Positions 38,201 to 47,162 of a DNA stretch of 64,000 nt are shown piece after piece (within the stretch, counting starts at the first letter, position 1; every line of letters begins with the position of its first letter). The notes below the pieces were generated by a model. That model did not search any database. It was not told the origin of the DNA and was given only the letters and a program-made list of their open reading frames with translations. This DNA is from DATIXJ01 sp963714795. Its GTDB lineage: Bacteria > Bacteroidota > Ignavibacteria > UBA10030 > SZUA-254. Made by a program: the position numbers and the translations under genes. The stretch spans positions 159,741 to 223,740 of the forward strand of contig CAVQPS010000007.1 in assembly GCA_963714795.1 (NCBI GenBank), read 5' to 3'.

Positions 38201-40814
38201 ATGCGCGACTTGCTCCGAACGCGGCGGTCGATTGGAATCAAGACAGTATTATCAACGTCGGAACAATCAGCGCAGATATTAATATCTTCGACCCCAATCA
38301 GCCGGTGTCCCCGGGGCAAACGTTGCGAAGCCAGACGGATTGGGATAAGTTGGTTTACAACTTCAGAAACAGCCCGGCCTATTCAAACACAAATGAGCCC
38401 CGGGCACATTCCCTTCTTCTTGATGATCAGGATGATGAGATGACCGCGGGAACATTCCAATTTCTGAACAGCCTTCCGCCGCCTAAACCGTCAGGCATTT
38501 TCACGATGGACGGCAGATTGGACACATCCGCTTCTCTCATCGCCTCAAACGCTGGTATCAATTTGTACGCACGGTATAAATCCGGCCAGTTGTATGTCGC
38601 TACGAATTCCGCCCAATCGCAAGGGGCAGATATGTTCATCATCATCTCAAACAACCGCAATGTGTTGCAAAATGCACCTTCGGGAAAAGCAGGCAAGGTA
38701 GGAGCATGGTCTGTCGTACTTCAGAACAATTCTTCGGACAATTCTGCACATTGGCTAAGCGCTGACGGAACCACTCAAATCAAATACGTCGTCGATACAG
38801 CAGGTACAGTGCTCGAAGGAGTTGTTGATCTCGAATTGCTCTACGGCAAGAGTCCTACCGATTTGTATATTGCCGTTGGCAAGTATGGGACGGGTTCCGG
38901 AGGAACATTGTTGGCACAAGTTCCGTCTGGTAATGGAGATGCCAACATCGATCCATCGGAGCTTTACTGGTTCCTTGGCGCTCCGCCTCCTTCCAATACG
39001 TATTTCGTTCAGCAAGGGGATAAGCTTACCGGTTCAGACGCAGTGAAGGGTCTCTATGGATTGTACCAGGGAGTCTCATCCGGTCTTTCCGCGGATGGGA
39101 ACACTGCCATTGTTGGAGGAGACGGCGACGACAACAGCAATGGAGCCGCATGGATTTATTCGCGAACCGATGGTGTGTGGAGCCAACAAGGGAGTAAACT
39201 GGTCGGTACAACAAACGGACCGATTACCGGTGGTTCGCTAGGGTATTCTGTTGCAATTTCAGGAGATGGGAATACCGCTATTGCTGGCAAACCAGGTGAC
39301 TATCACTCCGGGGGGGAGGAGGAAACAACACAGGTTCTGCTTGGGTGTTCGTGCGAAGCGGCAACGTTTGGATACAGCAGGGAGGTAAACTCTTCGATTC
39401 GACTGCAAAAGGAGGTGACGCCGTTCAACAAGGCCGTTCTGTTGCTCTCTCTGCGGACGGGAATACTGCAATCGTCGGAGGAACAGATGACAGCGCAGAT
39501 ATCGGAGCCGCATGGGTGTACATAAGGAACGGAAATCTGTGGAGCCAACAAGGCAATAAGCTCGTGGGAACCCGTACGAACACAGGCATCGCAAACCAGG
39601 GATATGGTGTTGCGCTCTCAGCCGATGGTAACACAGCAATTGTCGGCGGGCCTACGGATAATAACGCTGTCGGTGCTGCATGGATATTCACACGGACCGG
39701 AGGTCTTTGGTCCCAGCAAGGAAGCAAGCTTGTCGCTTCTGATGCTGCCGTCTCATCCTGGCTCGGGGCTTCTGTTTCCATTTCATCGGATGGAAACACG
39801 GCGCTTATCGGTGGAAACAGGGACAATAATGATGTCGGCGCGGCATGGGTGTTTACTCGCACTGGAGGGGTATGGACTCAGCAAGGGAACAAACTCGTCG
39901 GATCAGGCGCAATAGGCGCGTCATGGCAGGGATATTCTGTTTCCCTTTCGTCGGATGGAAATATTGCCCTTGTCGGCGGACTCAACGATAATAACGGCGT
40001 GGGTGCAGCGTGGGTATACACGCGATCCGGAGGGAACTGGACCCAGCAAGGAGATAAGCTTATCGGACTTGGTGCTGCTGGCATTGCGAGCCAAGGTAAT
40101 TCTGTTGCTCTTTCCGGAGATGGAAGTACAGCAATCATTGGTGGACCTTCCGACAGTTCAGGTCTCGGTGCAGTTTGGATGTTCTCTCGTAACACTCAAA
40201 CAAGAACCGAGTTGGGTAATTTCTCCGCATCTATCGTCAACGGGAAACATGTCCGGCTCGACTGGAACACCCAAACCGAACTCAATAACTACGGCTTCGA
40301 TGTGGAGCGTTCGTTCGCAAACATCGATAGCTTTACCACCGTGCCAAACAGCTTCGTAGCCGGCTACGGGACGTCGGGTAGCCCGCATGCTTACTCTTTT
40401 GTTGACACCACTGTCGGCATTGGAAACTGGACTTACCGGTTGAAACAAATCGATGTTGGCGGAACATTCCAGTACTCCGACACGCTTGGTATTGGAGTAA
40501 CGACCGGAGTTCGCGAAACGACACTGCCGAAAGCTTTTGCATTATACCAGAATTATCCCAATCCATTCAATCCTACGACCGTGATACGGTACGATATCCC
40601 TCTGGAATCGTATGTGTCGGTTAAGGTATATAACACGCTCGGTCAGCGTGTGGCAACGTTGGTTGATGGAGCAGAATCTGTGGGATACAAATCGATCAGT
40701 TGGAATGCAAGCGGTATTGCATCAGGGATGTACTTCTATCACATGAAAGCAACGAGCGTTGCGAATCCGAGTAAGACGTTCACTCAAGTGAAAAAGATGA
40801 TGTTGGTGAAATAA
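35239..40814 (+). CDS. Giant type IX-secreted protein: beta-helix, metzincin protease, FG-GAP-like propeller (one frameshift)
   Basis: Read through one shift this is a protein of about 1858 residues. Signal peptide (about 1-28); right-handed beta-helix of PbH1 repeats (about 90-600, many N-x-I-G-G and G-N-Y-I-G-T motifs); a calcium-loop-like region (DSDGDGILDSWE, about 712); a metzincin domain with His900, Glu901, His904 and His910 (HELGHTLGLKH) and Met926 (SIMNYTW); then repeats of about 65 residues (GNTAIVGG...GAAWVY...W-x-QQGxKL); then the Por sorting domain. At 39310-39316 a run of seven G puts the frame out: the first frame stops at 39525, and one more G would restore it. This may be phase variation or a sequencing error. 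Start at 35239 has GAGG nine bases upstream. Confidence 0.85.
39000..40190 (+). repeat. Tandem coding repeats of about 180-200 bases in the giant secreted protein
   Basis: About six repeats encode blades of the form DGNTAIVGG...AAWVYTRSGGxWxQQGxKLV. They are similar but not identical at DNA level, so they can recombine. The frameshift at the G-run lies in the second unit. Confidence 0.75.
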
Positions 40815-40828
40815 TCTTTTGTTGATTA

Positions 40829-40862
40829 CCTCTCCTGCTTACAGTAGAGCAGGAGAGGTTTT
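40829..40862 (+). terminator. Intrinsic terminator after giant secreted protein gene
   Basis: An 11-bp perfect stem (40829-40839 with 40848-40858), eight-base loop, then TTTT. It lies 14 bases after the stop codon. Confidence 0.9.
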
Positions 40863-40869
40863 ATTAACC

Positions 40870-41065
40870 TGCGTCTGCCACAAATTCCTATCAAAGCTCT
40901 GGTATTGAATCGCTTCGCTGATATGTTCCGGCCGGATATCTGATGAAGAAGATAAATCAGCAATCGTTCTTGCAACTTTCAATATGCGATCATAAGCTCT
41001 TGCCGATAATTCGAGTTTTGTAATTGCCATCTTCAATAATTCTTCTCCGGCGGAATCAAGTTTTC
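40870..41065 (-). pseudogene. comM (yifB) 3' remnant, copy 2
   Basis: The minus strand encodes about 60 residues of the ComM C-terminus in good frame: MAITKLELSARAYDRILKV, then ARTIADLSSS and DIRPEHISEAIQYQ. The catalytic AAA+ core and the zinc-binding loop are absent. The similarity ends near 41065, where sequence leading to the DUF6132 gene begins. No ribosome site is present. The C-terminal helix region agrees better with copies 1 and 4 than with the comM gene at the right edge. Confidence 0.85.
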
Positions 41066-41076
41066 AAAAGTTCATA

Positions 41077-41304
41077 TTATTTTACTTTATGATCCAGTTC
41101 AGTCCTCGCTTCTTTTCGTCGGGAGGGAATTACCAGCCATCCCATTACCGCGCCGTACATCGTGCTTATCCATGGATTGCCGGTGATCGGGCACGACCCG
41201 GACGCACAGCCGATAAAATGATAATAGGAAAAGCCCGCAATCCCGCCGAGAATTACTGCGGTCAATTTTCCAACATTGAATCGTTTCAATCGTTGAACAT
41301 CCAC
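41077..41304 (-). CDS. DUF6132 family small membrane protein
   Basis: A 75-residue membrane protein with the pattern of the DUF6132 family: a first helix (about 13-30) with GGIAGFSYYHFIGC, then SGSCPITGNPWIS and a second helix. The conserved Cys33 and Cys38 frame a loop. Function unknown; in this family genes often lie beside rhodanese and thiol genes, as here. GTG start at 41304 lies within the rhodanese gene end and has a G-rich ribosome site nine bases upstream. Confidence 0.75.
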   Translation of the reverse strand: MDVQRLKRFNVGKLTAVILGGIAGFSYYHFIGCASGSCPITGNPWISTMYGAVMGWLVIPSRRKEARTELDHKVK

Positions 41305-41669
41305 GACGAAATGCCCCCCGAAAGATTCGCAACACGGAAACCCTGATGCTTGAGAATGTTCGCAGCGGAAAGGCTTCTGCTTCCGCTCTGGCAGTAACAG
41401 ATAATCTCTTTGTCTTTGAATTTTTCCAGTTCGCGAGTACGTCCCTTCAATTCATGTAACGGCATATGAACAGAACCGTGAATATGCCGCCGGCTTCGTT
41501 CAGCCGACGTCCTGACATCCAGCAGAATGATATTCTCTTTCGCTTTGAGCTTGGCGGAAACCGAACCCGCTTCATACTGCGTAATAGACCGTTTGATAAG
41601 GAATTGCCGGACATATATCGCAACGACAATGATGATAGCGACATAAAAGAAAATCTGTGAAGCACTCAT
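41286..41669 (-). CDS. Membrane-anchored rhodanese-like sulfurtransferase
   Basis: A 127-residue protein with one N-terminal helix (about 4-22) and a single rhodanese domain. It contains ILLDVRTSAERSRRHIHGS and the active loop CQSGSRS, whose cysteine would carry a persulfide. It would transfer sulfane sulfur between donors and thiol acceptors at the membrane. The ATG at 41669 has GGAG nine bases upstream; an earlier ATG at 41684 is not favoured. It overlaps the DUF6132 gene and follows the thioredoxin/OsmC group. Confidence 0.88.
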   Translation of the reverse strand: MSASQIFFYVAIIIVVAIYVRQFLIKRSITQYEAGSVSAKLKAKENIILLDVRTSAERSRRHIHGSVHMPLHELKGRTRELEKFKDKEIICYCQSGSRSLSAANILKHQGFRVANLSGGISSWMFND

Positions 41670-41799
41670 AGTACCGTTCTCCATTTCATCTTAATTCAAT
41701 CCACATGCACCGCCGTAACAGCCGCCGGAAACATTGGAAGATTCGCTGTTTGATAAAATAATTAAATACAATCGTATTTGCTATAGAAAATCTACAAGA

Positions 41800-42075
41800 T
41801 CAGGGTTTCATACTCCAATACTTATCCACCAATCTCCCAATGTAATGCCGAAGAAACGTCTTGACTACTTCGCTTTCACATTCATTATCGAATTTCTCAC
41901 AAGCCTGATCAGCAAATCTGCGAGCTTCAGACTTTGAACGCGAAGTTTGAATTTGTTCTTCAATGTTCCCGCAATATTGTCTGACAAGTTCTGATTGTTT
42001 CGATTCACTCCCGAAGAATTTTAGTCCCAGAAGTTCGTCATTCACATCATCCATCATTGGAAGCATCCCCGCCAT
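41800..42075 (-). CDS. Small protein of unknown function
   Basis: A 91-residue, charged, mostly helical protein without signal or membrane segments. It has Cys residues at roughly 35, 60 and 66 (RQYCGNIEEQ; DQACEKFDNECES). I do not recognise it. It starts 20 bases after the OsmC gene on the same strand, so it may be the next gene of that operon. The start is uncertain: TTG at 42087, ATG at 42075 or ATG at 42066, none with a ribosome site. Confidence 0.45.
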   Translation of the reverse strand: MAGMLPMMDDVNDELLGLKFFGSESKQSELVRQYCGNIEEQIQTSRSKSEARRFADQACEKFDNECESEVVKTFLRHYIGRLVDKYWSMKP

Positions 42076-42095
42076 TATCTGAGACAAAACTGAAA

Positions 42096-42560
42096 TTAAT
42101 TATCTGCGACGAGAGGTTGAAGAGATTGTGCCTCGTGACCTTTTTCAATTCTGTATGAATGAGTGATGGCAACACTCACGCGCAGCATTGCGGAAACCGA
42201 ACAGTATTTCGATGTGGACAGCTCGATAGCACGTTCTACATCATCGGTATTGACTCCGTTACCGTAAATAATATACTCGATGTGGATGTCGGAAAATATC
42301 TGCGGGTGTTCGTCGCGCACATTTCCGGAAACATGGATTTCAATCGAATCCACTGCTGCGTGTTTCTTCCGCAATATCGGAATCACATCCATGGCAGTAC
42401 ATCCCCCCAGCGCCATGAGAAGCAGTTCCTTCGGACTTGATCCTGCATTGCTTCCGCCGAATGTGGGCGAACCGTCCATAACCACCCAATGAGCGGAATC
42501 TGATTTTGCGATGAGCGTTGTTCCTTGAACTTGTTTTACCGTTGCCTGTTTCATTGCCAT
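42096..42560 (-). CDS. OsmC family protein
   Basis: A 154-residue protein of the OsmC/Ohr superfamily, thiol peroxidases or related proteins. The two conserved cysteines are present (GGCTAMD near residue 54 and STSKYCSVSA near 121). The segment SSPKELLLMALGGC is typical of the YhfA-like branch rather than Ohr, so the substrate could be a peroxide or a sulfur species. AGGAG lies nine bases before the ATG. The thioredoxin gene upstream could regenerate its thiols. Confidence 0.88.
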   Translation of the reverse strand: MAMKQATVKQVQGTTLIAKSDSAHWVVMDGSPTFGGSNAGSSPKELLLMALGGCTAMDVIPILRKKHAAVDSIEIHVSGNVRDEHPQIFSDIHIEYIIYGNGVNTDDVERAIELSTSKYCSVSAMLRVSVAITHSYRIEKGHEAQSLQPLVADN

Positions 42561-42584
42561 TTTCTTTTTCTCCTGTGATCGAAT

Positions 42585-42929
42585 TCAATTAACAGAAATT
42601 GATTGAAGATGTTTATCGATTAACTCTTTAAGCATTTTCTTCGGTGCCGCACCAACCATACCATCAACGACATTGCCGTTCTTGAAAATTGCCAGCGTCG
42701 GTATGCTCGTAATGCCGTACGACGAAGCAACTTGCGTGTTTTCATCCGTGTTCAGCTTGACAAATTTGAATCGACCGGTGTATTCTTCCGCTAATTCTTC
42801 AACAACCGGACCCACCATTCGGCACGGCCCGCACCATGGCGCCCAAAAGTCAACGAGAACCGGAAGATCGGACTCAAGAACCGTCTTTGTGAAATTATCA
42901 TCTGTTCCGACTAATACATTGTTATTCAT
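42585..42929 (-). CDS. trxA: Thioredoxin
   Basis: A 114-residue thioredoxin with the active site WCGPCR, the cis-proline segment SIPTLAIFKNG and normal length. It reduces protein disulfides in the cytoplasm. The ATG at 42929 has GGAG at a seven-base spacing; an ATG two codons earlier (42935) overlaps the upstream stop as ATGA but would sit only one base from the same ribosome site. It is part of the operon with a DUF2892 protein and OsmC. Confidence 0.95.
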   Translation of the reverse strand: MNNNVLVGTDDNFTKTVLESDLPVLVDFWAPWCGPCRMVGPVVEELAEEYTGRFKFVKLNTDENTQVASSYGITSIPTLAIFKNGNVVDGMVGAAPKKMLKELIDKHLQSISVN

Positions 42930-42931
42930 AT

Positions 42932-43156
42932 TCATGCTCCTTCGTTTTCCTTTGACTGAACAGCACCAGTCGAAATATTGAACAATCGGTACAGCGGGCA
43001 AAAGCCAATGAAACTCGTGGCGAGAAACACGATTGCAAAAATTCCAAGAATGATCGCCGTCAAACCTGATATCGAATCATTGAAATATAAAATACCGATA
43101 ACGACTGCAAACAGAATCCTGATGACCCGATCGATTTTTCCCATGTTTTTTTTCAT
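42932..43156 (-). CDS. DUF2892 (YgaP-like) small membrane protein
   Basis: A 74-residue protein with two hydrophobic helices and the family pattern KKNMGKIDRVIRILFAVVI, then FCPLYRLFNIST. In other bacteria this domain is fused to, or encoded beside, rhodanese domains, and it probably helps move sulfur compounds across or at the membrane. The start at 43156 removes an unlikely 15-residue extension. Its stop touches the thioredoxin start. Confidence 0.85.
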   Translation of the reverse strand: MKKNMGKIDRVIRILFAVVIGILYFNDSISGLTAIILGIFAIVFLATSFIGFCPLYRLFNISTGAVQSKENEGA

Positions 43157-43274
43157 AAAACAATTCCTTGTGATGATAGAAAACCGTAATTCTCCATTCA
43201 TGAGGTGGGATGCAGGGATTTGGAAAAGGATTCACCAACCGCAGAGACGCTATTTTATAGCATAACTATCGATT

Positions 43275-43505
43275 TTACAGGGGCAGAATTGTTTGAAGCT
43301 TCTTTCTTGCTTTTCCCGACAGTTTTGGAACAGGATATCGGAGATAGAGGAACTTTGTTTCTTTAAGGCTTTTGAGATATGCAACGCATTGGGGACATCG
43401 CCGGAGGTGGATTTTGATGGCACGACACTTCGACGAATTCAAATCCTGATCAAGATTTTCGCACAGATGACGGAATATTCTCCGATGTGTGGCGGTAGTT
43501 TTCAT
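43275..43505 (-). CDS. Zinc-finger anti-sigma factor-like protein
   Basis: A 76-residue protein with a putative zf-HC2 zinc site: IHLRRCPQC (His-x3-Cys-x2-Cys) with a preceding cysteine. These small domains bind ECF sigma factors and release them on redox stress. No membrane helix follows, so it would be a soluble ZAS-type regulator. It overlaps the ECF sigma gene by four bases, which strongly supports the pairing. Confidence 0.75.
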   Translation of the reverse strand: MKTTATHRRIFRHLCENLDQDLNSSKCRAIKIHLRRCPQCVAYLKSLKETKFLYLRYPVPKLSGKARKKLQTILPL

Positions 43506-44147
43506 GATGTCATGTATTCATGCAATTGTTCCCGCAGAAACGCGCGCGCCCGGTGAAGGCGTGATTTCACCGCCGGGACGGTTAATTTCATGATCGTTGC
43601 CGTTTCTTCCGCCGACTTGTCTTCAATGTCGCGGAGAATGAACACAAGGCGGTAATCGACCGGCAACTTTCGGATCGCGTCATCCAATCGTTCGCGAAGC
43701 TCTTGAGACATTGCTTCCTCGAGCGGTGAGTTCCGCCACGATTGTATTGCCAATTGTTGATCTTCGTGATCCGGACGAGAATCGTTTTGATATCGGGGAT
43801 TTATCACTTCATCGATACTTACCGAATCTTTTTCAAGCTTTCGTCGACGGCGTTTCATAAGGCAATTGTTCGTGACGATACTATAGAGCCAGGTGCTGAA
43901 CTTTGAGTTCCCGTCGAACTGTTTCAGTTTGCGATAAACGTTGACAAACGTATCCTGCAGATGTTTCTTCGGCATATTGTTTATCCCGACATACTTTGAA
44001 CGAAAAACCGTACACCATATCTTCATAGTGACGAACGATCTCGGCAAATGCTTTTTCATCGCCGCCTCGGGCTTTGTTGAAAAGTTCACTGCCGAGCTCC
44101 GGAGTTTGACGCGGGGATTTCTTGTCAATTTTTGATTCAGTATTCAC
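43502..44147 (-). pseudogene. ECF sigma factor with a frameshift
   Basis: Across one shift this is an ECF sigma factor of about 214 residues that would direct RNA polymerase to stress promoters. Region 2 begins LFNKARGGDEKAFAEIVRHYEDMVYGFSFKV in the first frame, from a GTG at 44147. The frame breaks in a short A-run (TTT on the plus strand at about 43964-43966) and resumes with LQDTFVNVYRKLKQF, then region 4 (LPVDYRLVFILRDIEDKS, then VPAVKSRLHRAR). Removing one base gives AEEHLQDTF. It could be a sequencing error or a recent inactivation. It overlaps the anti-sigma gene. Confidence 0.82.
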
Positions 44148-44422
44148 AGATTAGTTTCATTGTTAAAGAAAAATGTAATCAAATTCAAAGTGCTTTTCAA
44201 ATTGACCATCGTTATTCATACTGGAATAGGATTTATCGTTAAAAAGATACATAAGAAATATCCAGCCGGATTCTCATTTTTGCATCGTATATGATTCATT
44301 CTCTCTCATATCTGACATGCAAATTTTTCTTTCTTGAATTTAAATCTGCTAATTCGGTCAACTTTTGATGGCACGGGAATAGCTGATTATAATTGTAGAA
44401 TTTAGACTCAAAACAGAACCAA

Positions 44423-44890
44423 ATGACCAAAGTTCAACAAAATCAAACTGACAAAAAGCTCTTCACAATCGGTGAAGCGGCAGATCTGCTCGGCATCTCC
44501 GTGCAAACACTGAGATATTATGAACATGAAGGATTGATTATTCCTTTTCATCGCGAGAGCAAACACCGGCGGTATTCGTTGCAAGATATCGATCGTATCC
44601 GCTGTATGAGAGTTATGATCAATGAACAAAAAGTCAGCATCGAAGGAATCAAACATCTTCTTTCGTTGATACCGTGTTGGAACATCAAAGGGTGCAGTAT
44701 GGCATCACGAACAAATTGCGATGCGTTTCAATTGCACTCAACACCATGCTGGATGGTGACACACAAATCAAAGGAATGCAAAAACGCCGAATGCCGGCTT
44801 TGTCCTGTCTATACGGAGATTACTGATTGCCAAAAGTTGAAGCGAGTCATCACCAATACTGTTTTGATACCCGCGAATGCCAATATTTAA
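44423..44890 (+). CDS. MerR family regulator with cysteine-rich C-terminus
   Basis: A 155-residue DNA-binding regulator. The MerR winged helix is at about 13-80 (FTIGEAADLLGISVQTLRYYEHEGLI). Beyond it, about 60 residues hold eight cysteines (PCWNIKGC, NCDAF, PCWM, KECKNAECRLCP, DCQK), suited to a metal or iron-sulfur site. It is divergent from the ECF sigma gene and starts 35 bases before the octaheme cytochrome gene, so it probably controls that operon by sensing redox or a metal. Confidence 0.82.
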   Translation: MTKVQQNQTDKKLFTIGEAADLLGISVQTLRYYEHEGLIIPFHRESKHRRYSLQDIDRIRCMRVMINEQKVSIEGIKHLLSLIPCWNIKGCSMASRTNCDAFQLHSTPCWMVTHKSKECKNAECRLCPVYTEITDCQKLKRVITNTVLIPANANI

Positions 44891-44924
44891 CCGCAGATAC
44901 GATAAAGAATAGAGGAAACAATTA

Positions 44925-46493
44925 ATGAAAAAAGTAGTGTTTATTCTTTTGATCTCCGGTGTGATCGTAAGTTTGGTTTCAACCGCTCTCCACAAAAGCA
45001 GCTCCGAGTCCACGCCGCTTGTTAACTTGAAGGCGGAATTTTCTAAGAAAAAGAATGCATCTGTGGATCATTCGGTTTTCACACAACTGAAAAAGTCTTT
45101 TACCAAACCGCAGGACGTCACCGCTGCATGTATTTCCTGTCATAACGGCCGTGCTGCTGAAATCATGCAGTCGAGCCACTGGAATTGGGAACGGCTCGAA
45201 TACATCGAAGGAAAAGGTATCCGTAAGCTCGGTAAGAAAAACGTCCTCAATAATTTCTGTATCGGAATTTCCGGGAATGAACAAAGCTGTAACAAGTGTC
45301 ATATCGGTTACGGATACGCGGACGCCAGCTTTAATTTCAAAGATTCATTGAATGTCGATTGCCTTGCCTGTCATGACAACAGCAACACGTACATCAAGGC
45401 AGTCGGCGGTGCAGGCATGCCGGATACATCCGTGAATCTGAATTTTGTAGCACAACATGTCGGTTTGCCTCTACGGACAAACTGCGGCACATGCCATTTC
45501 TTCGGCGGCGGGGGTAACAACGTGAAACACGGCGACCTCGAGCAAGCGCTCTTTGATCCATCGCGTGATATTGACGTTCACATGGCATCGGAAGGCGAGG
45601 ACATGCAATGTGTGGATTGTCATACAGCAAAAAATCATCAAATGCTCGGAAAGATGTATTCGGTTTCTTCCATGAACCGGAATCGTGTCACTTGCGAAGG
45701 CTGTCATACTGCTATGCCGCACAATGACGATCTCTTGAACAAACACACGCTGAAGGTTGCTTGCCAGACATGTCACATCCCGGTGTATGCCAAAGTGAAT
45801 CCGACAAAATTGTATTGGGATTGGTCGACAGCCGGCAAGCTGAAGAACGGCGAACCGTATGAAGAAAAGGATTCCAGTGGAACCGATGTTTACATGTCGA
45901 TCAAAGGATCATTTCGATGGGGAAAAAATCTTAAACCGGACTACATCTGGTTTAACGGCACCGCATCGCATTATCTTGTCGGCGATACATTTGATACTTC
46001 CAAGCCGCTGCAACTGAATCAACTCTACGGCAGTTACGATGATCCCGATGCAAAGATTTATCCTGTCAAAATTCACCGCGCCAATCAGATCTATGATGCC
46101 AGCTACCACTATCTTATCCAGCCGAAAACTGTTTCTACAAAACCCGGCGACGGCGGTTTCTGGAAAGAATTTAACTGGCAGCGGTCAGCGGAAGAAGGAA
46201 TGAAAATGGTCAACCTTCCCTACAGCGGTAATTATGGATTTGCCCAAACGGAAATGTATTGGCCCATCAATCATATGGTCTCATCGAAAGAGAAAGCGGT
46301 TCAGTGCATTGAGTGTCATACGCGCGACAATGGTCGACTTGCGAATCTCGGTGGATTCTACATGCCCGGGCGTGATTTCAATCCATGGGTTGAACACCTC
46401 GGCAACGGCATTCTTTTGCTGACTATCGGTGTGGTCGTCGTACACGGCGGTATTCGGATTGTTTCAAGCCGTCAAGGAAAGGAAAAAAAATAA
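44925..46493 (+). CDS. Octaheme c-type cytochrome, tetrathionate reductase (OTR) family
   Basis: A 522-residue exported multihaem cytochrome with a signal peptide or anchor at 5-22 and one helix at the C-terminus (about 490-512). Eight CXXCH sites are present: CISCH, CNKCH, CLACH, CGTCH, CVDCH, CEGCH, CQTCH and CIECH. Number and spacing match the OTR family; in Shewanella its member reduces tetrathionate, nitrite and hydroxylamine in vitro. The physiological substrate here is unknown. The next gene, a cytochrome b, starts two bases later and could feed electrons from quinol. Confidence 0.9.
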   Translation: MKKVVFILLISGVIVSLVSTALHKSSSESTPLVNLKAEFSKKKNASVDHSVFTQLKKSFTKPQDVTAACISCHNGRAAEIMQSSHWNWERLEYIEGKGIRKLGKKNVLNNFCIGISGNEQSCNKCHIGYGYADASFNFKDSLNVDCLACHDNSNTYIKAVGGAGMPDTSVNLNFVAQHVGLPLRTNCGTCHFFGGGGNNVKHGDLEQALFDPSRDIDVHMASEGEDMQCVDCHTAKNHQMLGKMYSVSSMNRNRVTCEGCHTAMPHNDDLLNKHTLKVACQTCHIPVYAKVNPTKLYWDWSTAGKLKNGEPYEEKDSSGTDVYMSIKGSFRWGKNLKPDYIWFNGTASHYLVGDTFDTSKPLQLNQLYGSYDDPDAKIYPVKIHRANQIYDASYHYLIQPKTVSTKPGDGGFWKEFNWQRSAEEGMKMVNLPYSGNYGFAQTEMYWPINHMVSSKEKAVQCIECHTRDNGRLANLGGFYMPGRDFNPWVEHLGNGILLLTIGVVVVHGGIRIVSSRQGKEKK

Positions 46494-46494
46494 T

Positions 46495-47154
46495 ATGAAG
46501 AAAGAATATGTCTACAAGCGGTTTGAAAGGTTTTGGCACTGGATGCAGGCCGCGTTTATCATCTTTCTCGGTGTCACCGGATTTGAGATTCACGGGACAA
46601 TAAAATTTTTCGGATATGATCAAGCGGTAGCGTATCACAACACGGCAGCAATAAGTTTTCTCGTATTGATTGTCTTTGCAATCTTCTGGCATGTTACCAC
46701 GGGTGAATGGAAACAATATCTCCCGACATGGACCAATCTCCGCGCGCAGGCAGAATATTATGTGTTCGGAATTTTTCGCAATGCGCCGCACCCCACAAAA
46801 AAAACGGTTCTGAGCAAATTAAATCCTCTGCAAAAATTGGTCTATGCCGGATTAAAAGTGCTTATCATTCCAATCATGGTTATTTCAGGACTGCTCTCTA
46901 TGTTCTTTCGATATCCGCAACGATATGAAATAAGTTCGTTGAATATTGGAGGATTAGAAACTATTGCCGTTCTTCACACGATCGGAGCATTTTTGCTTGT
47001 GGCTTTTTTTATTTCCCATCTCTACCTGGTGACAACCGGGAGAACAGTAACCTCGAACCTCAAAGCAATGATAACCGGATACGAGGAATTACCGGGAGAG
47101 GATAAAGAGATAAAACAGCATCTTAACGAAAGTAAATCAATTTTTTTGGAGTGA
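46495..47154 (+). CDS. Cytochrome b561-type quinol-oxidising subunit
   Basis: A 219-residue four-helix cytochrome b of the thiosulfate reductase/Ni-hydrogenase group. Histidines suited to bis-His haem ligation lie in RFWHWMQ, FGYDQAVAYHNTAA, FAIFWHVTTG, VLHTIGAF and FFISHLYLV. It would oxidise membrane quinol and pass electrons to the octaheme cytochrome just upstream. The ATG at 46495 directly follows the upstream stop; the longer frame from 46429 lies inside that gene. Confidence 0.85.
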   Translation: MKKEYVYKRFERFWHWMQAAFIIFLGVTGFEIHGTIKFFGYDQAVAYHNTAAISFLVLIVFAIFWHVTTGEWKQYLPTWTNLRAQAEYYVFGIFRNAPHPTKKTVLSKLNPLQKLVYAGLKVLIIPIMVISGLLSMFFRYPQRYEISSLNIGGLETIAVLHTIGAFLLVAFFISHLYLVTTGRTVTSNLKAMITGYEELPGEDKEIKQHLNESKSIFLE

Positions 47155-47162
47155 ACAATATT

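Noticed and set aside
41691..41771. Short minus-strand frame ending SGGCYGGACGLN
   Set aside because: Only 26 codons, TTG start without ribosome site. The Cys/Gly tail is curious but cannot be supported as a gene.
43990..44128. Alternative N-terminus of the sigma factor in the second frame
   Set aside because: The residues do not resemble sigma region 2; the true region 2 is in the other frame from the GTG at 44147.
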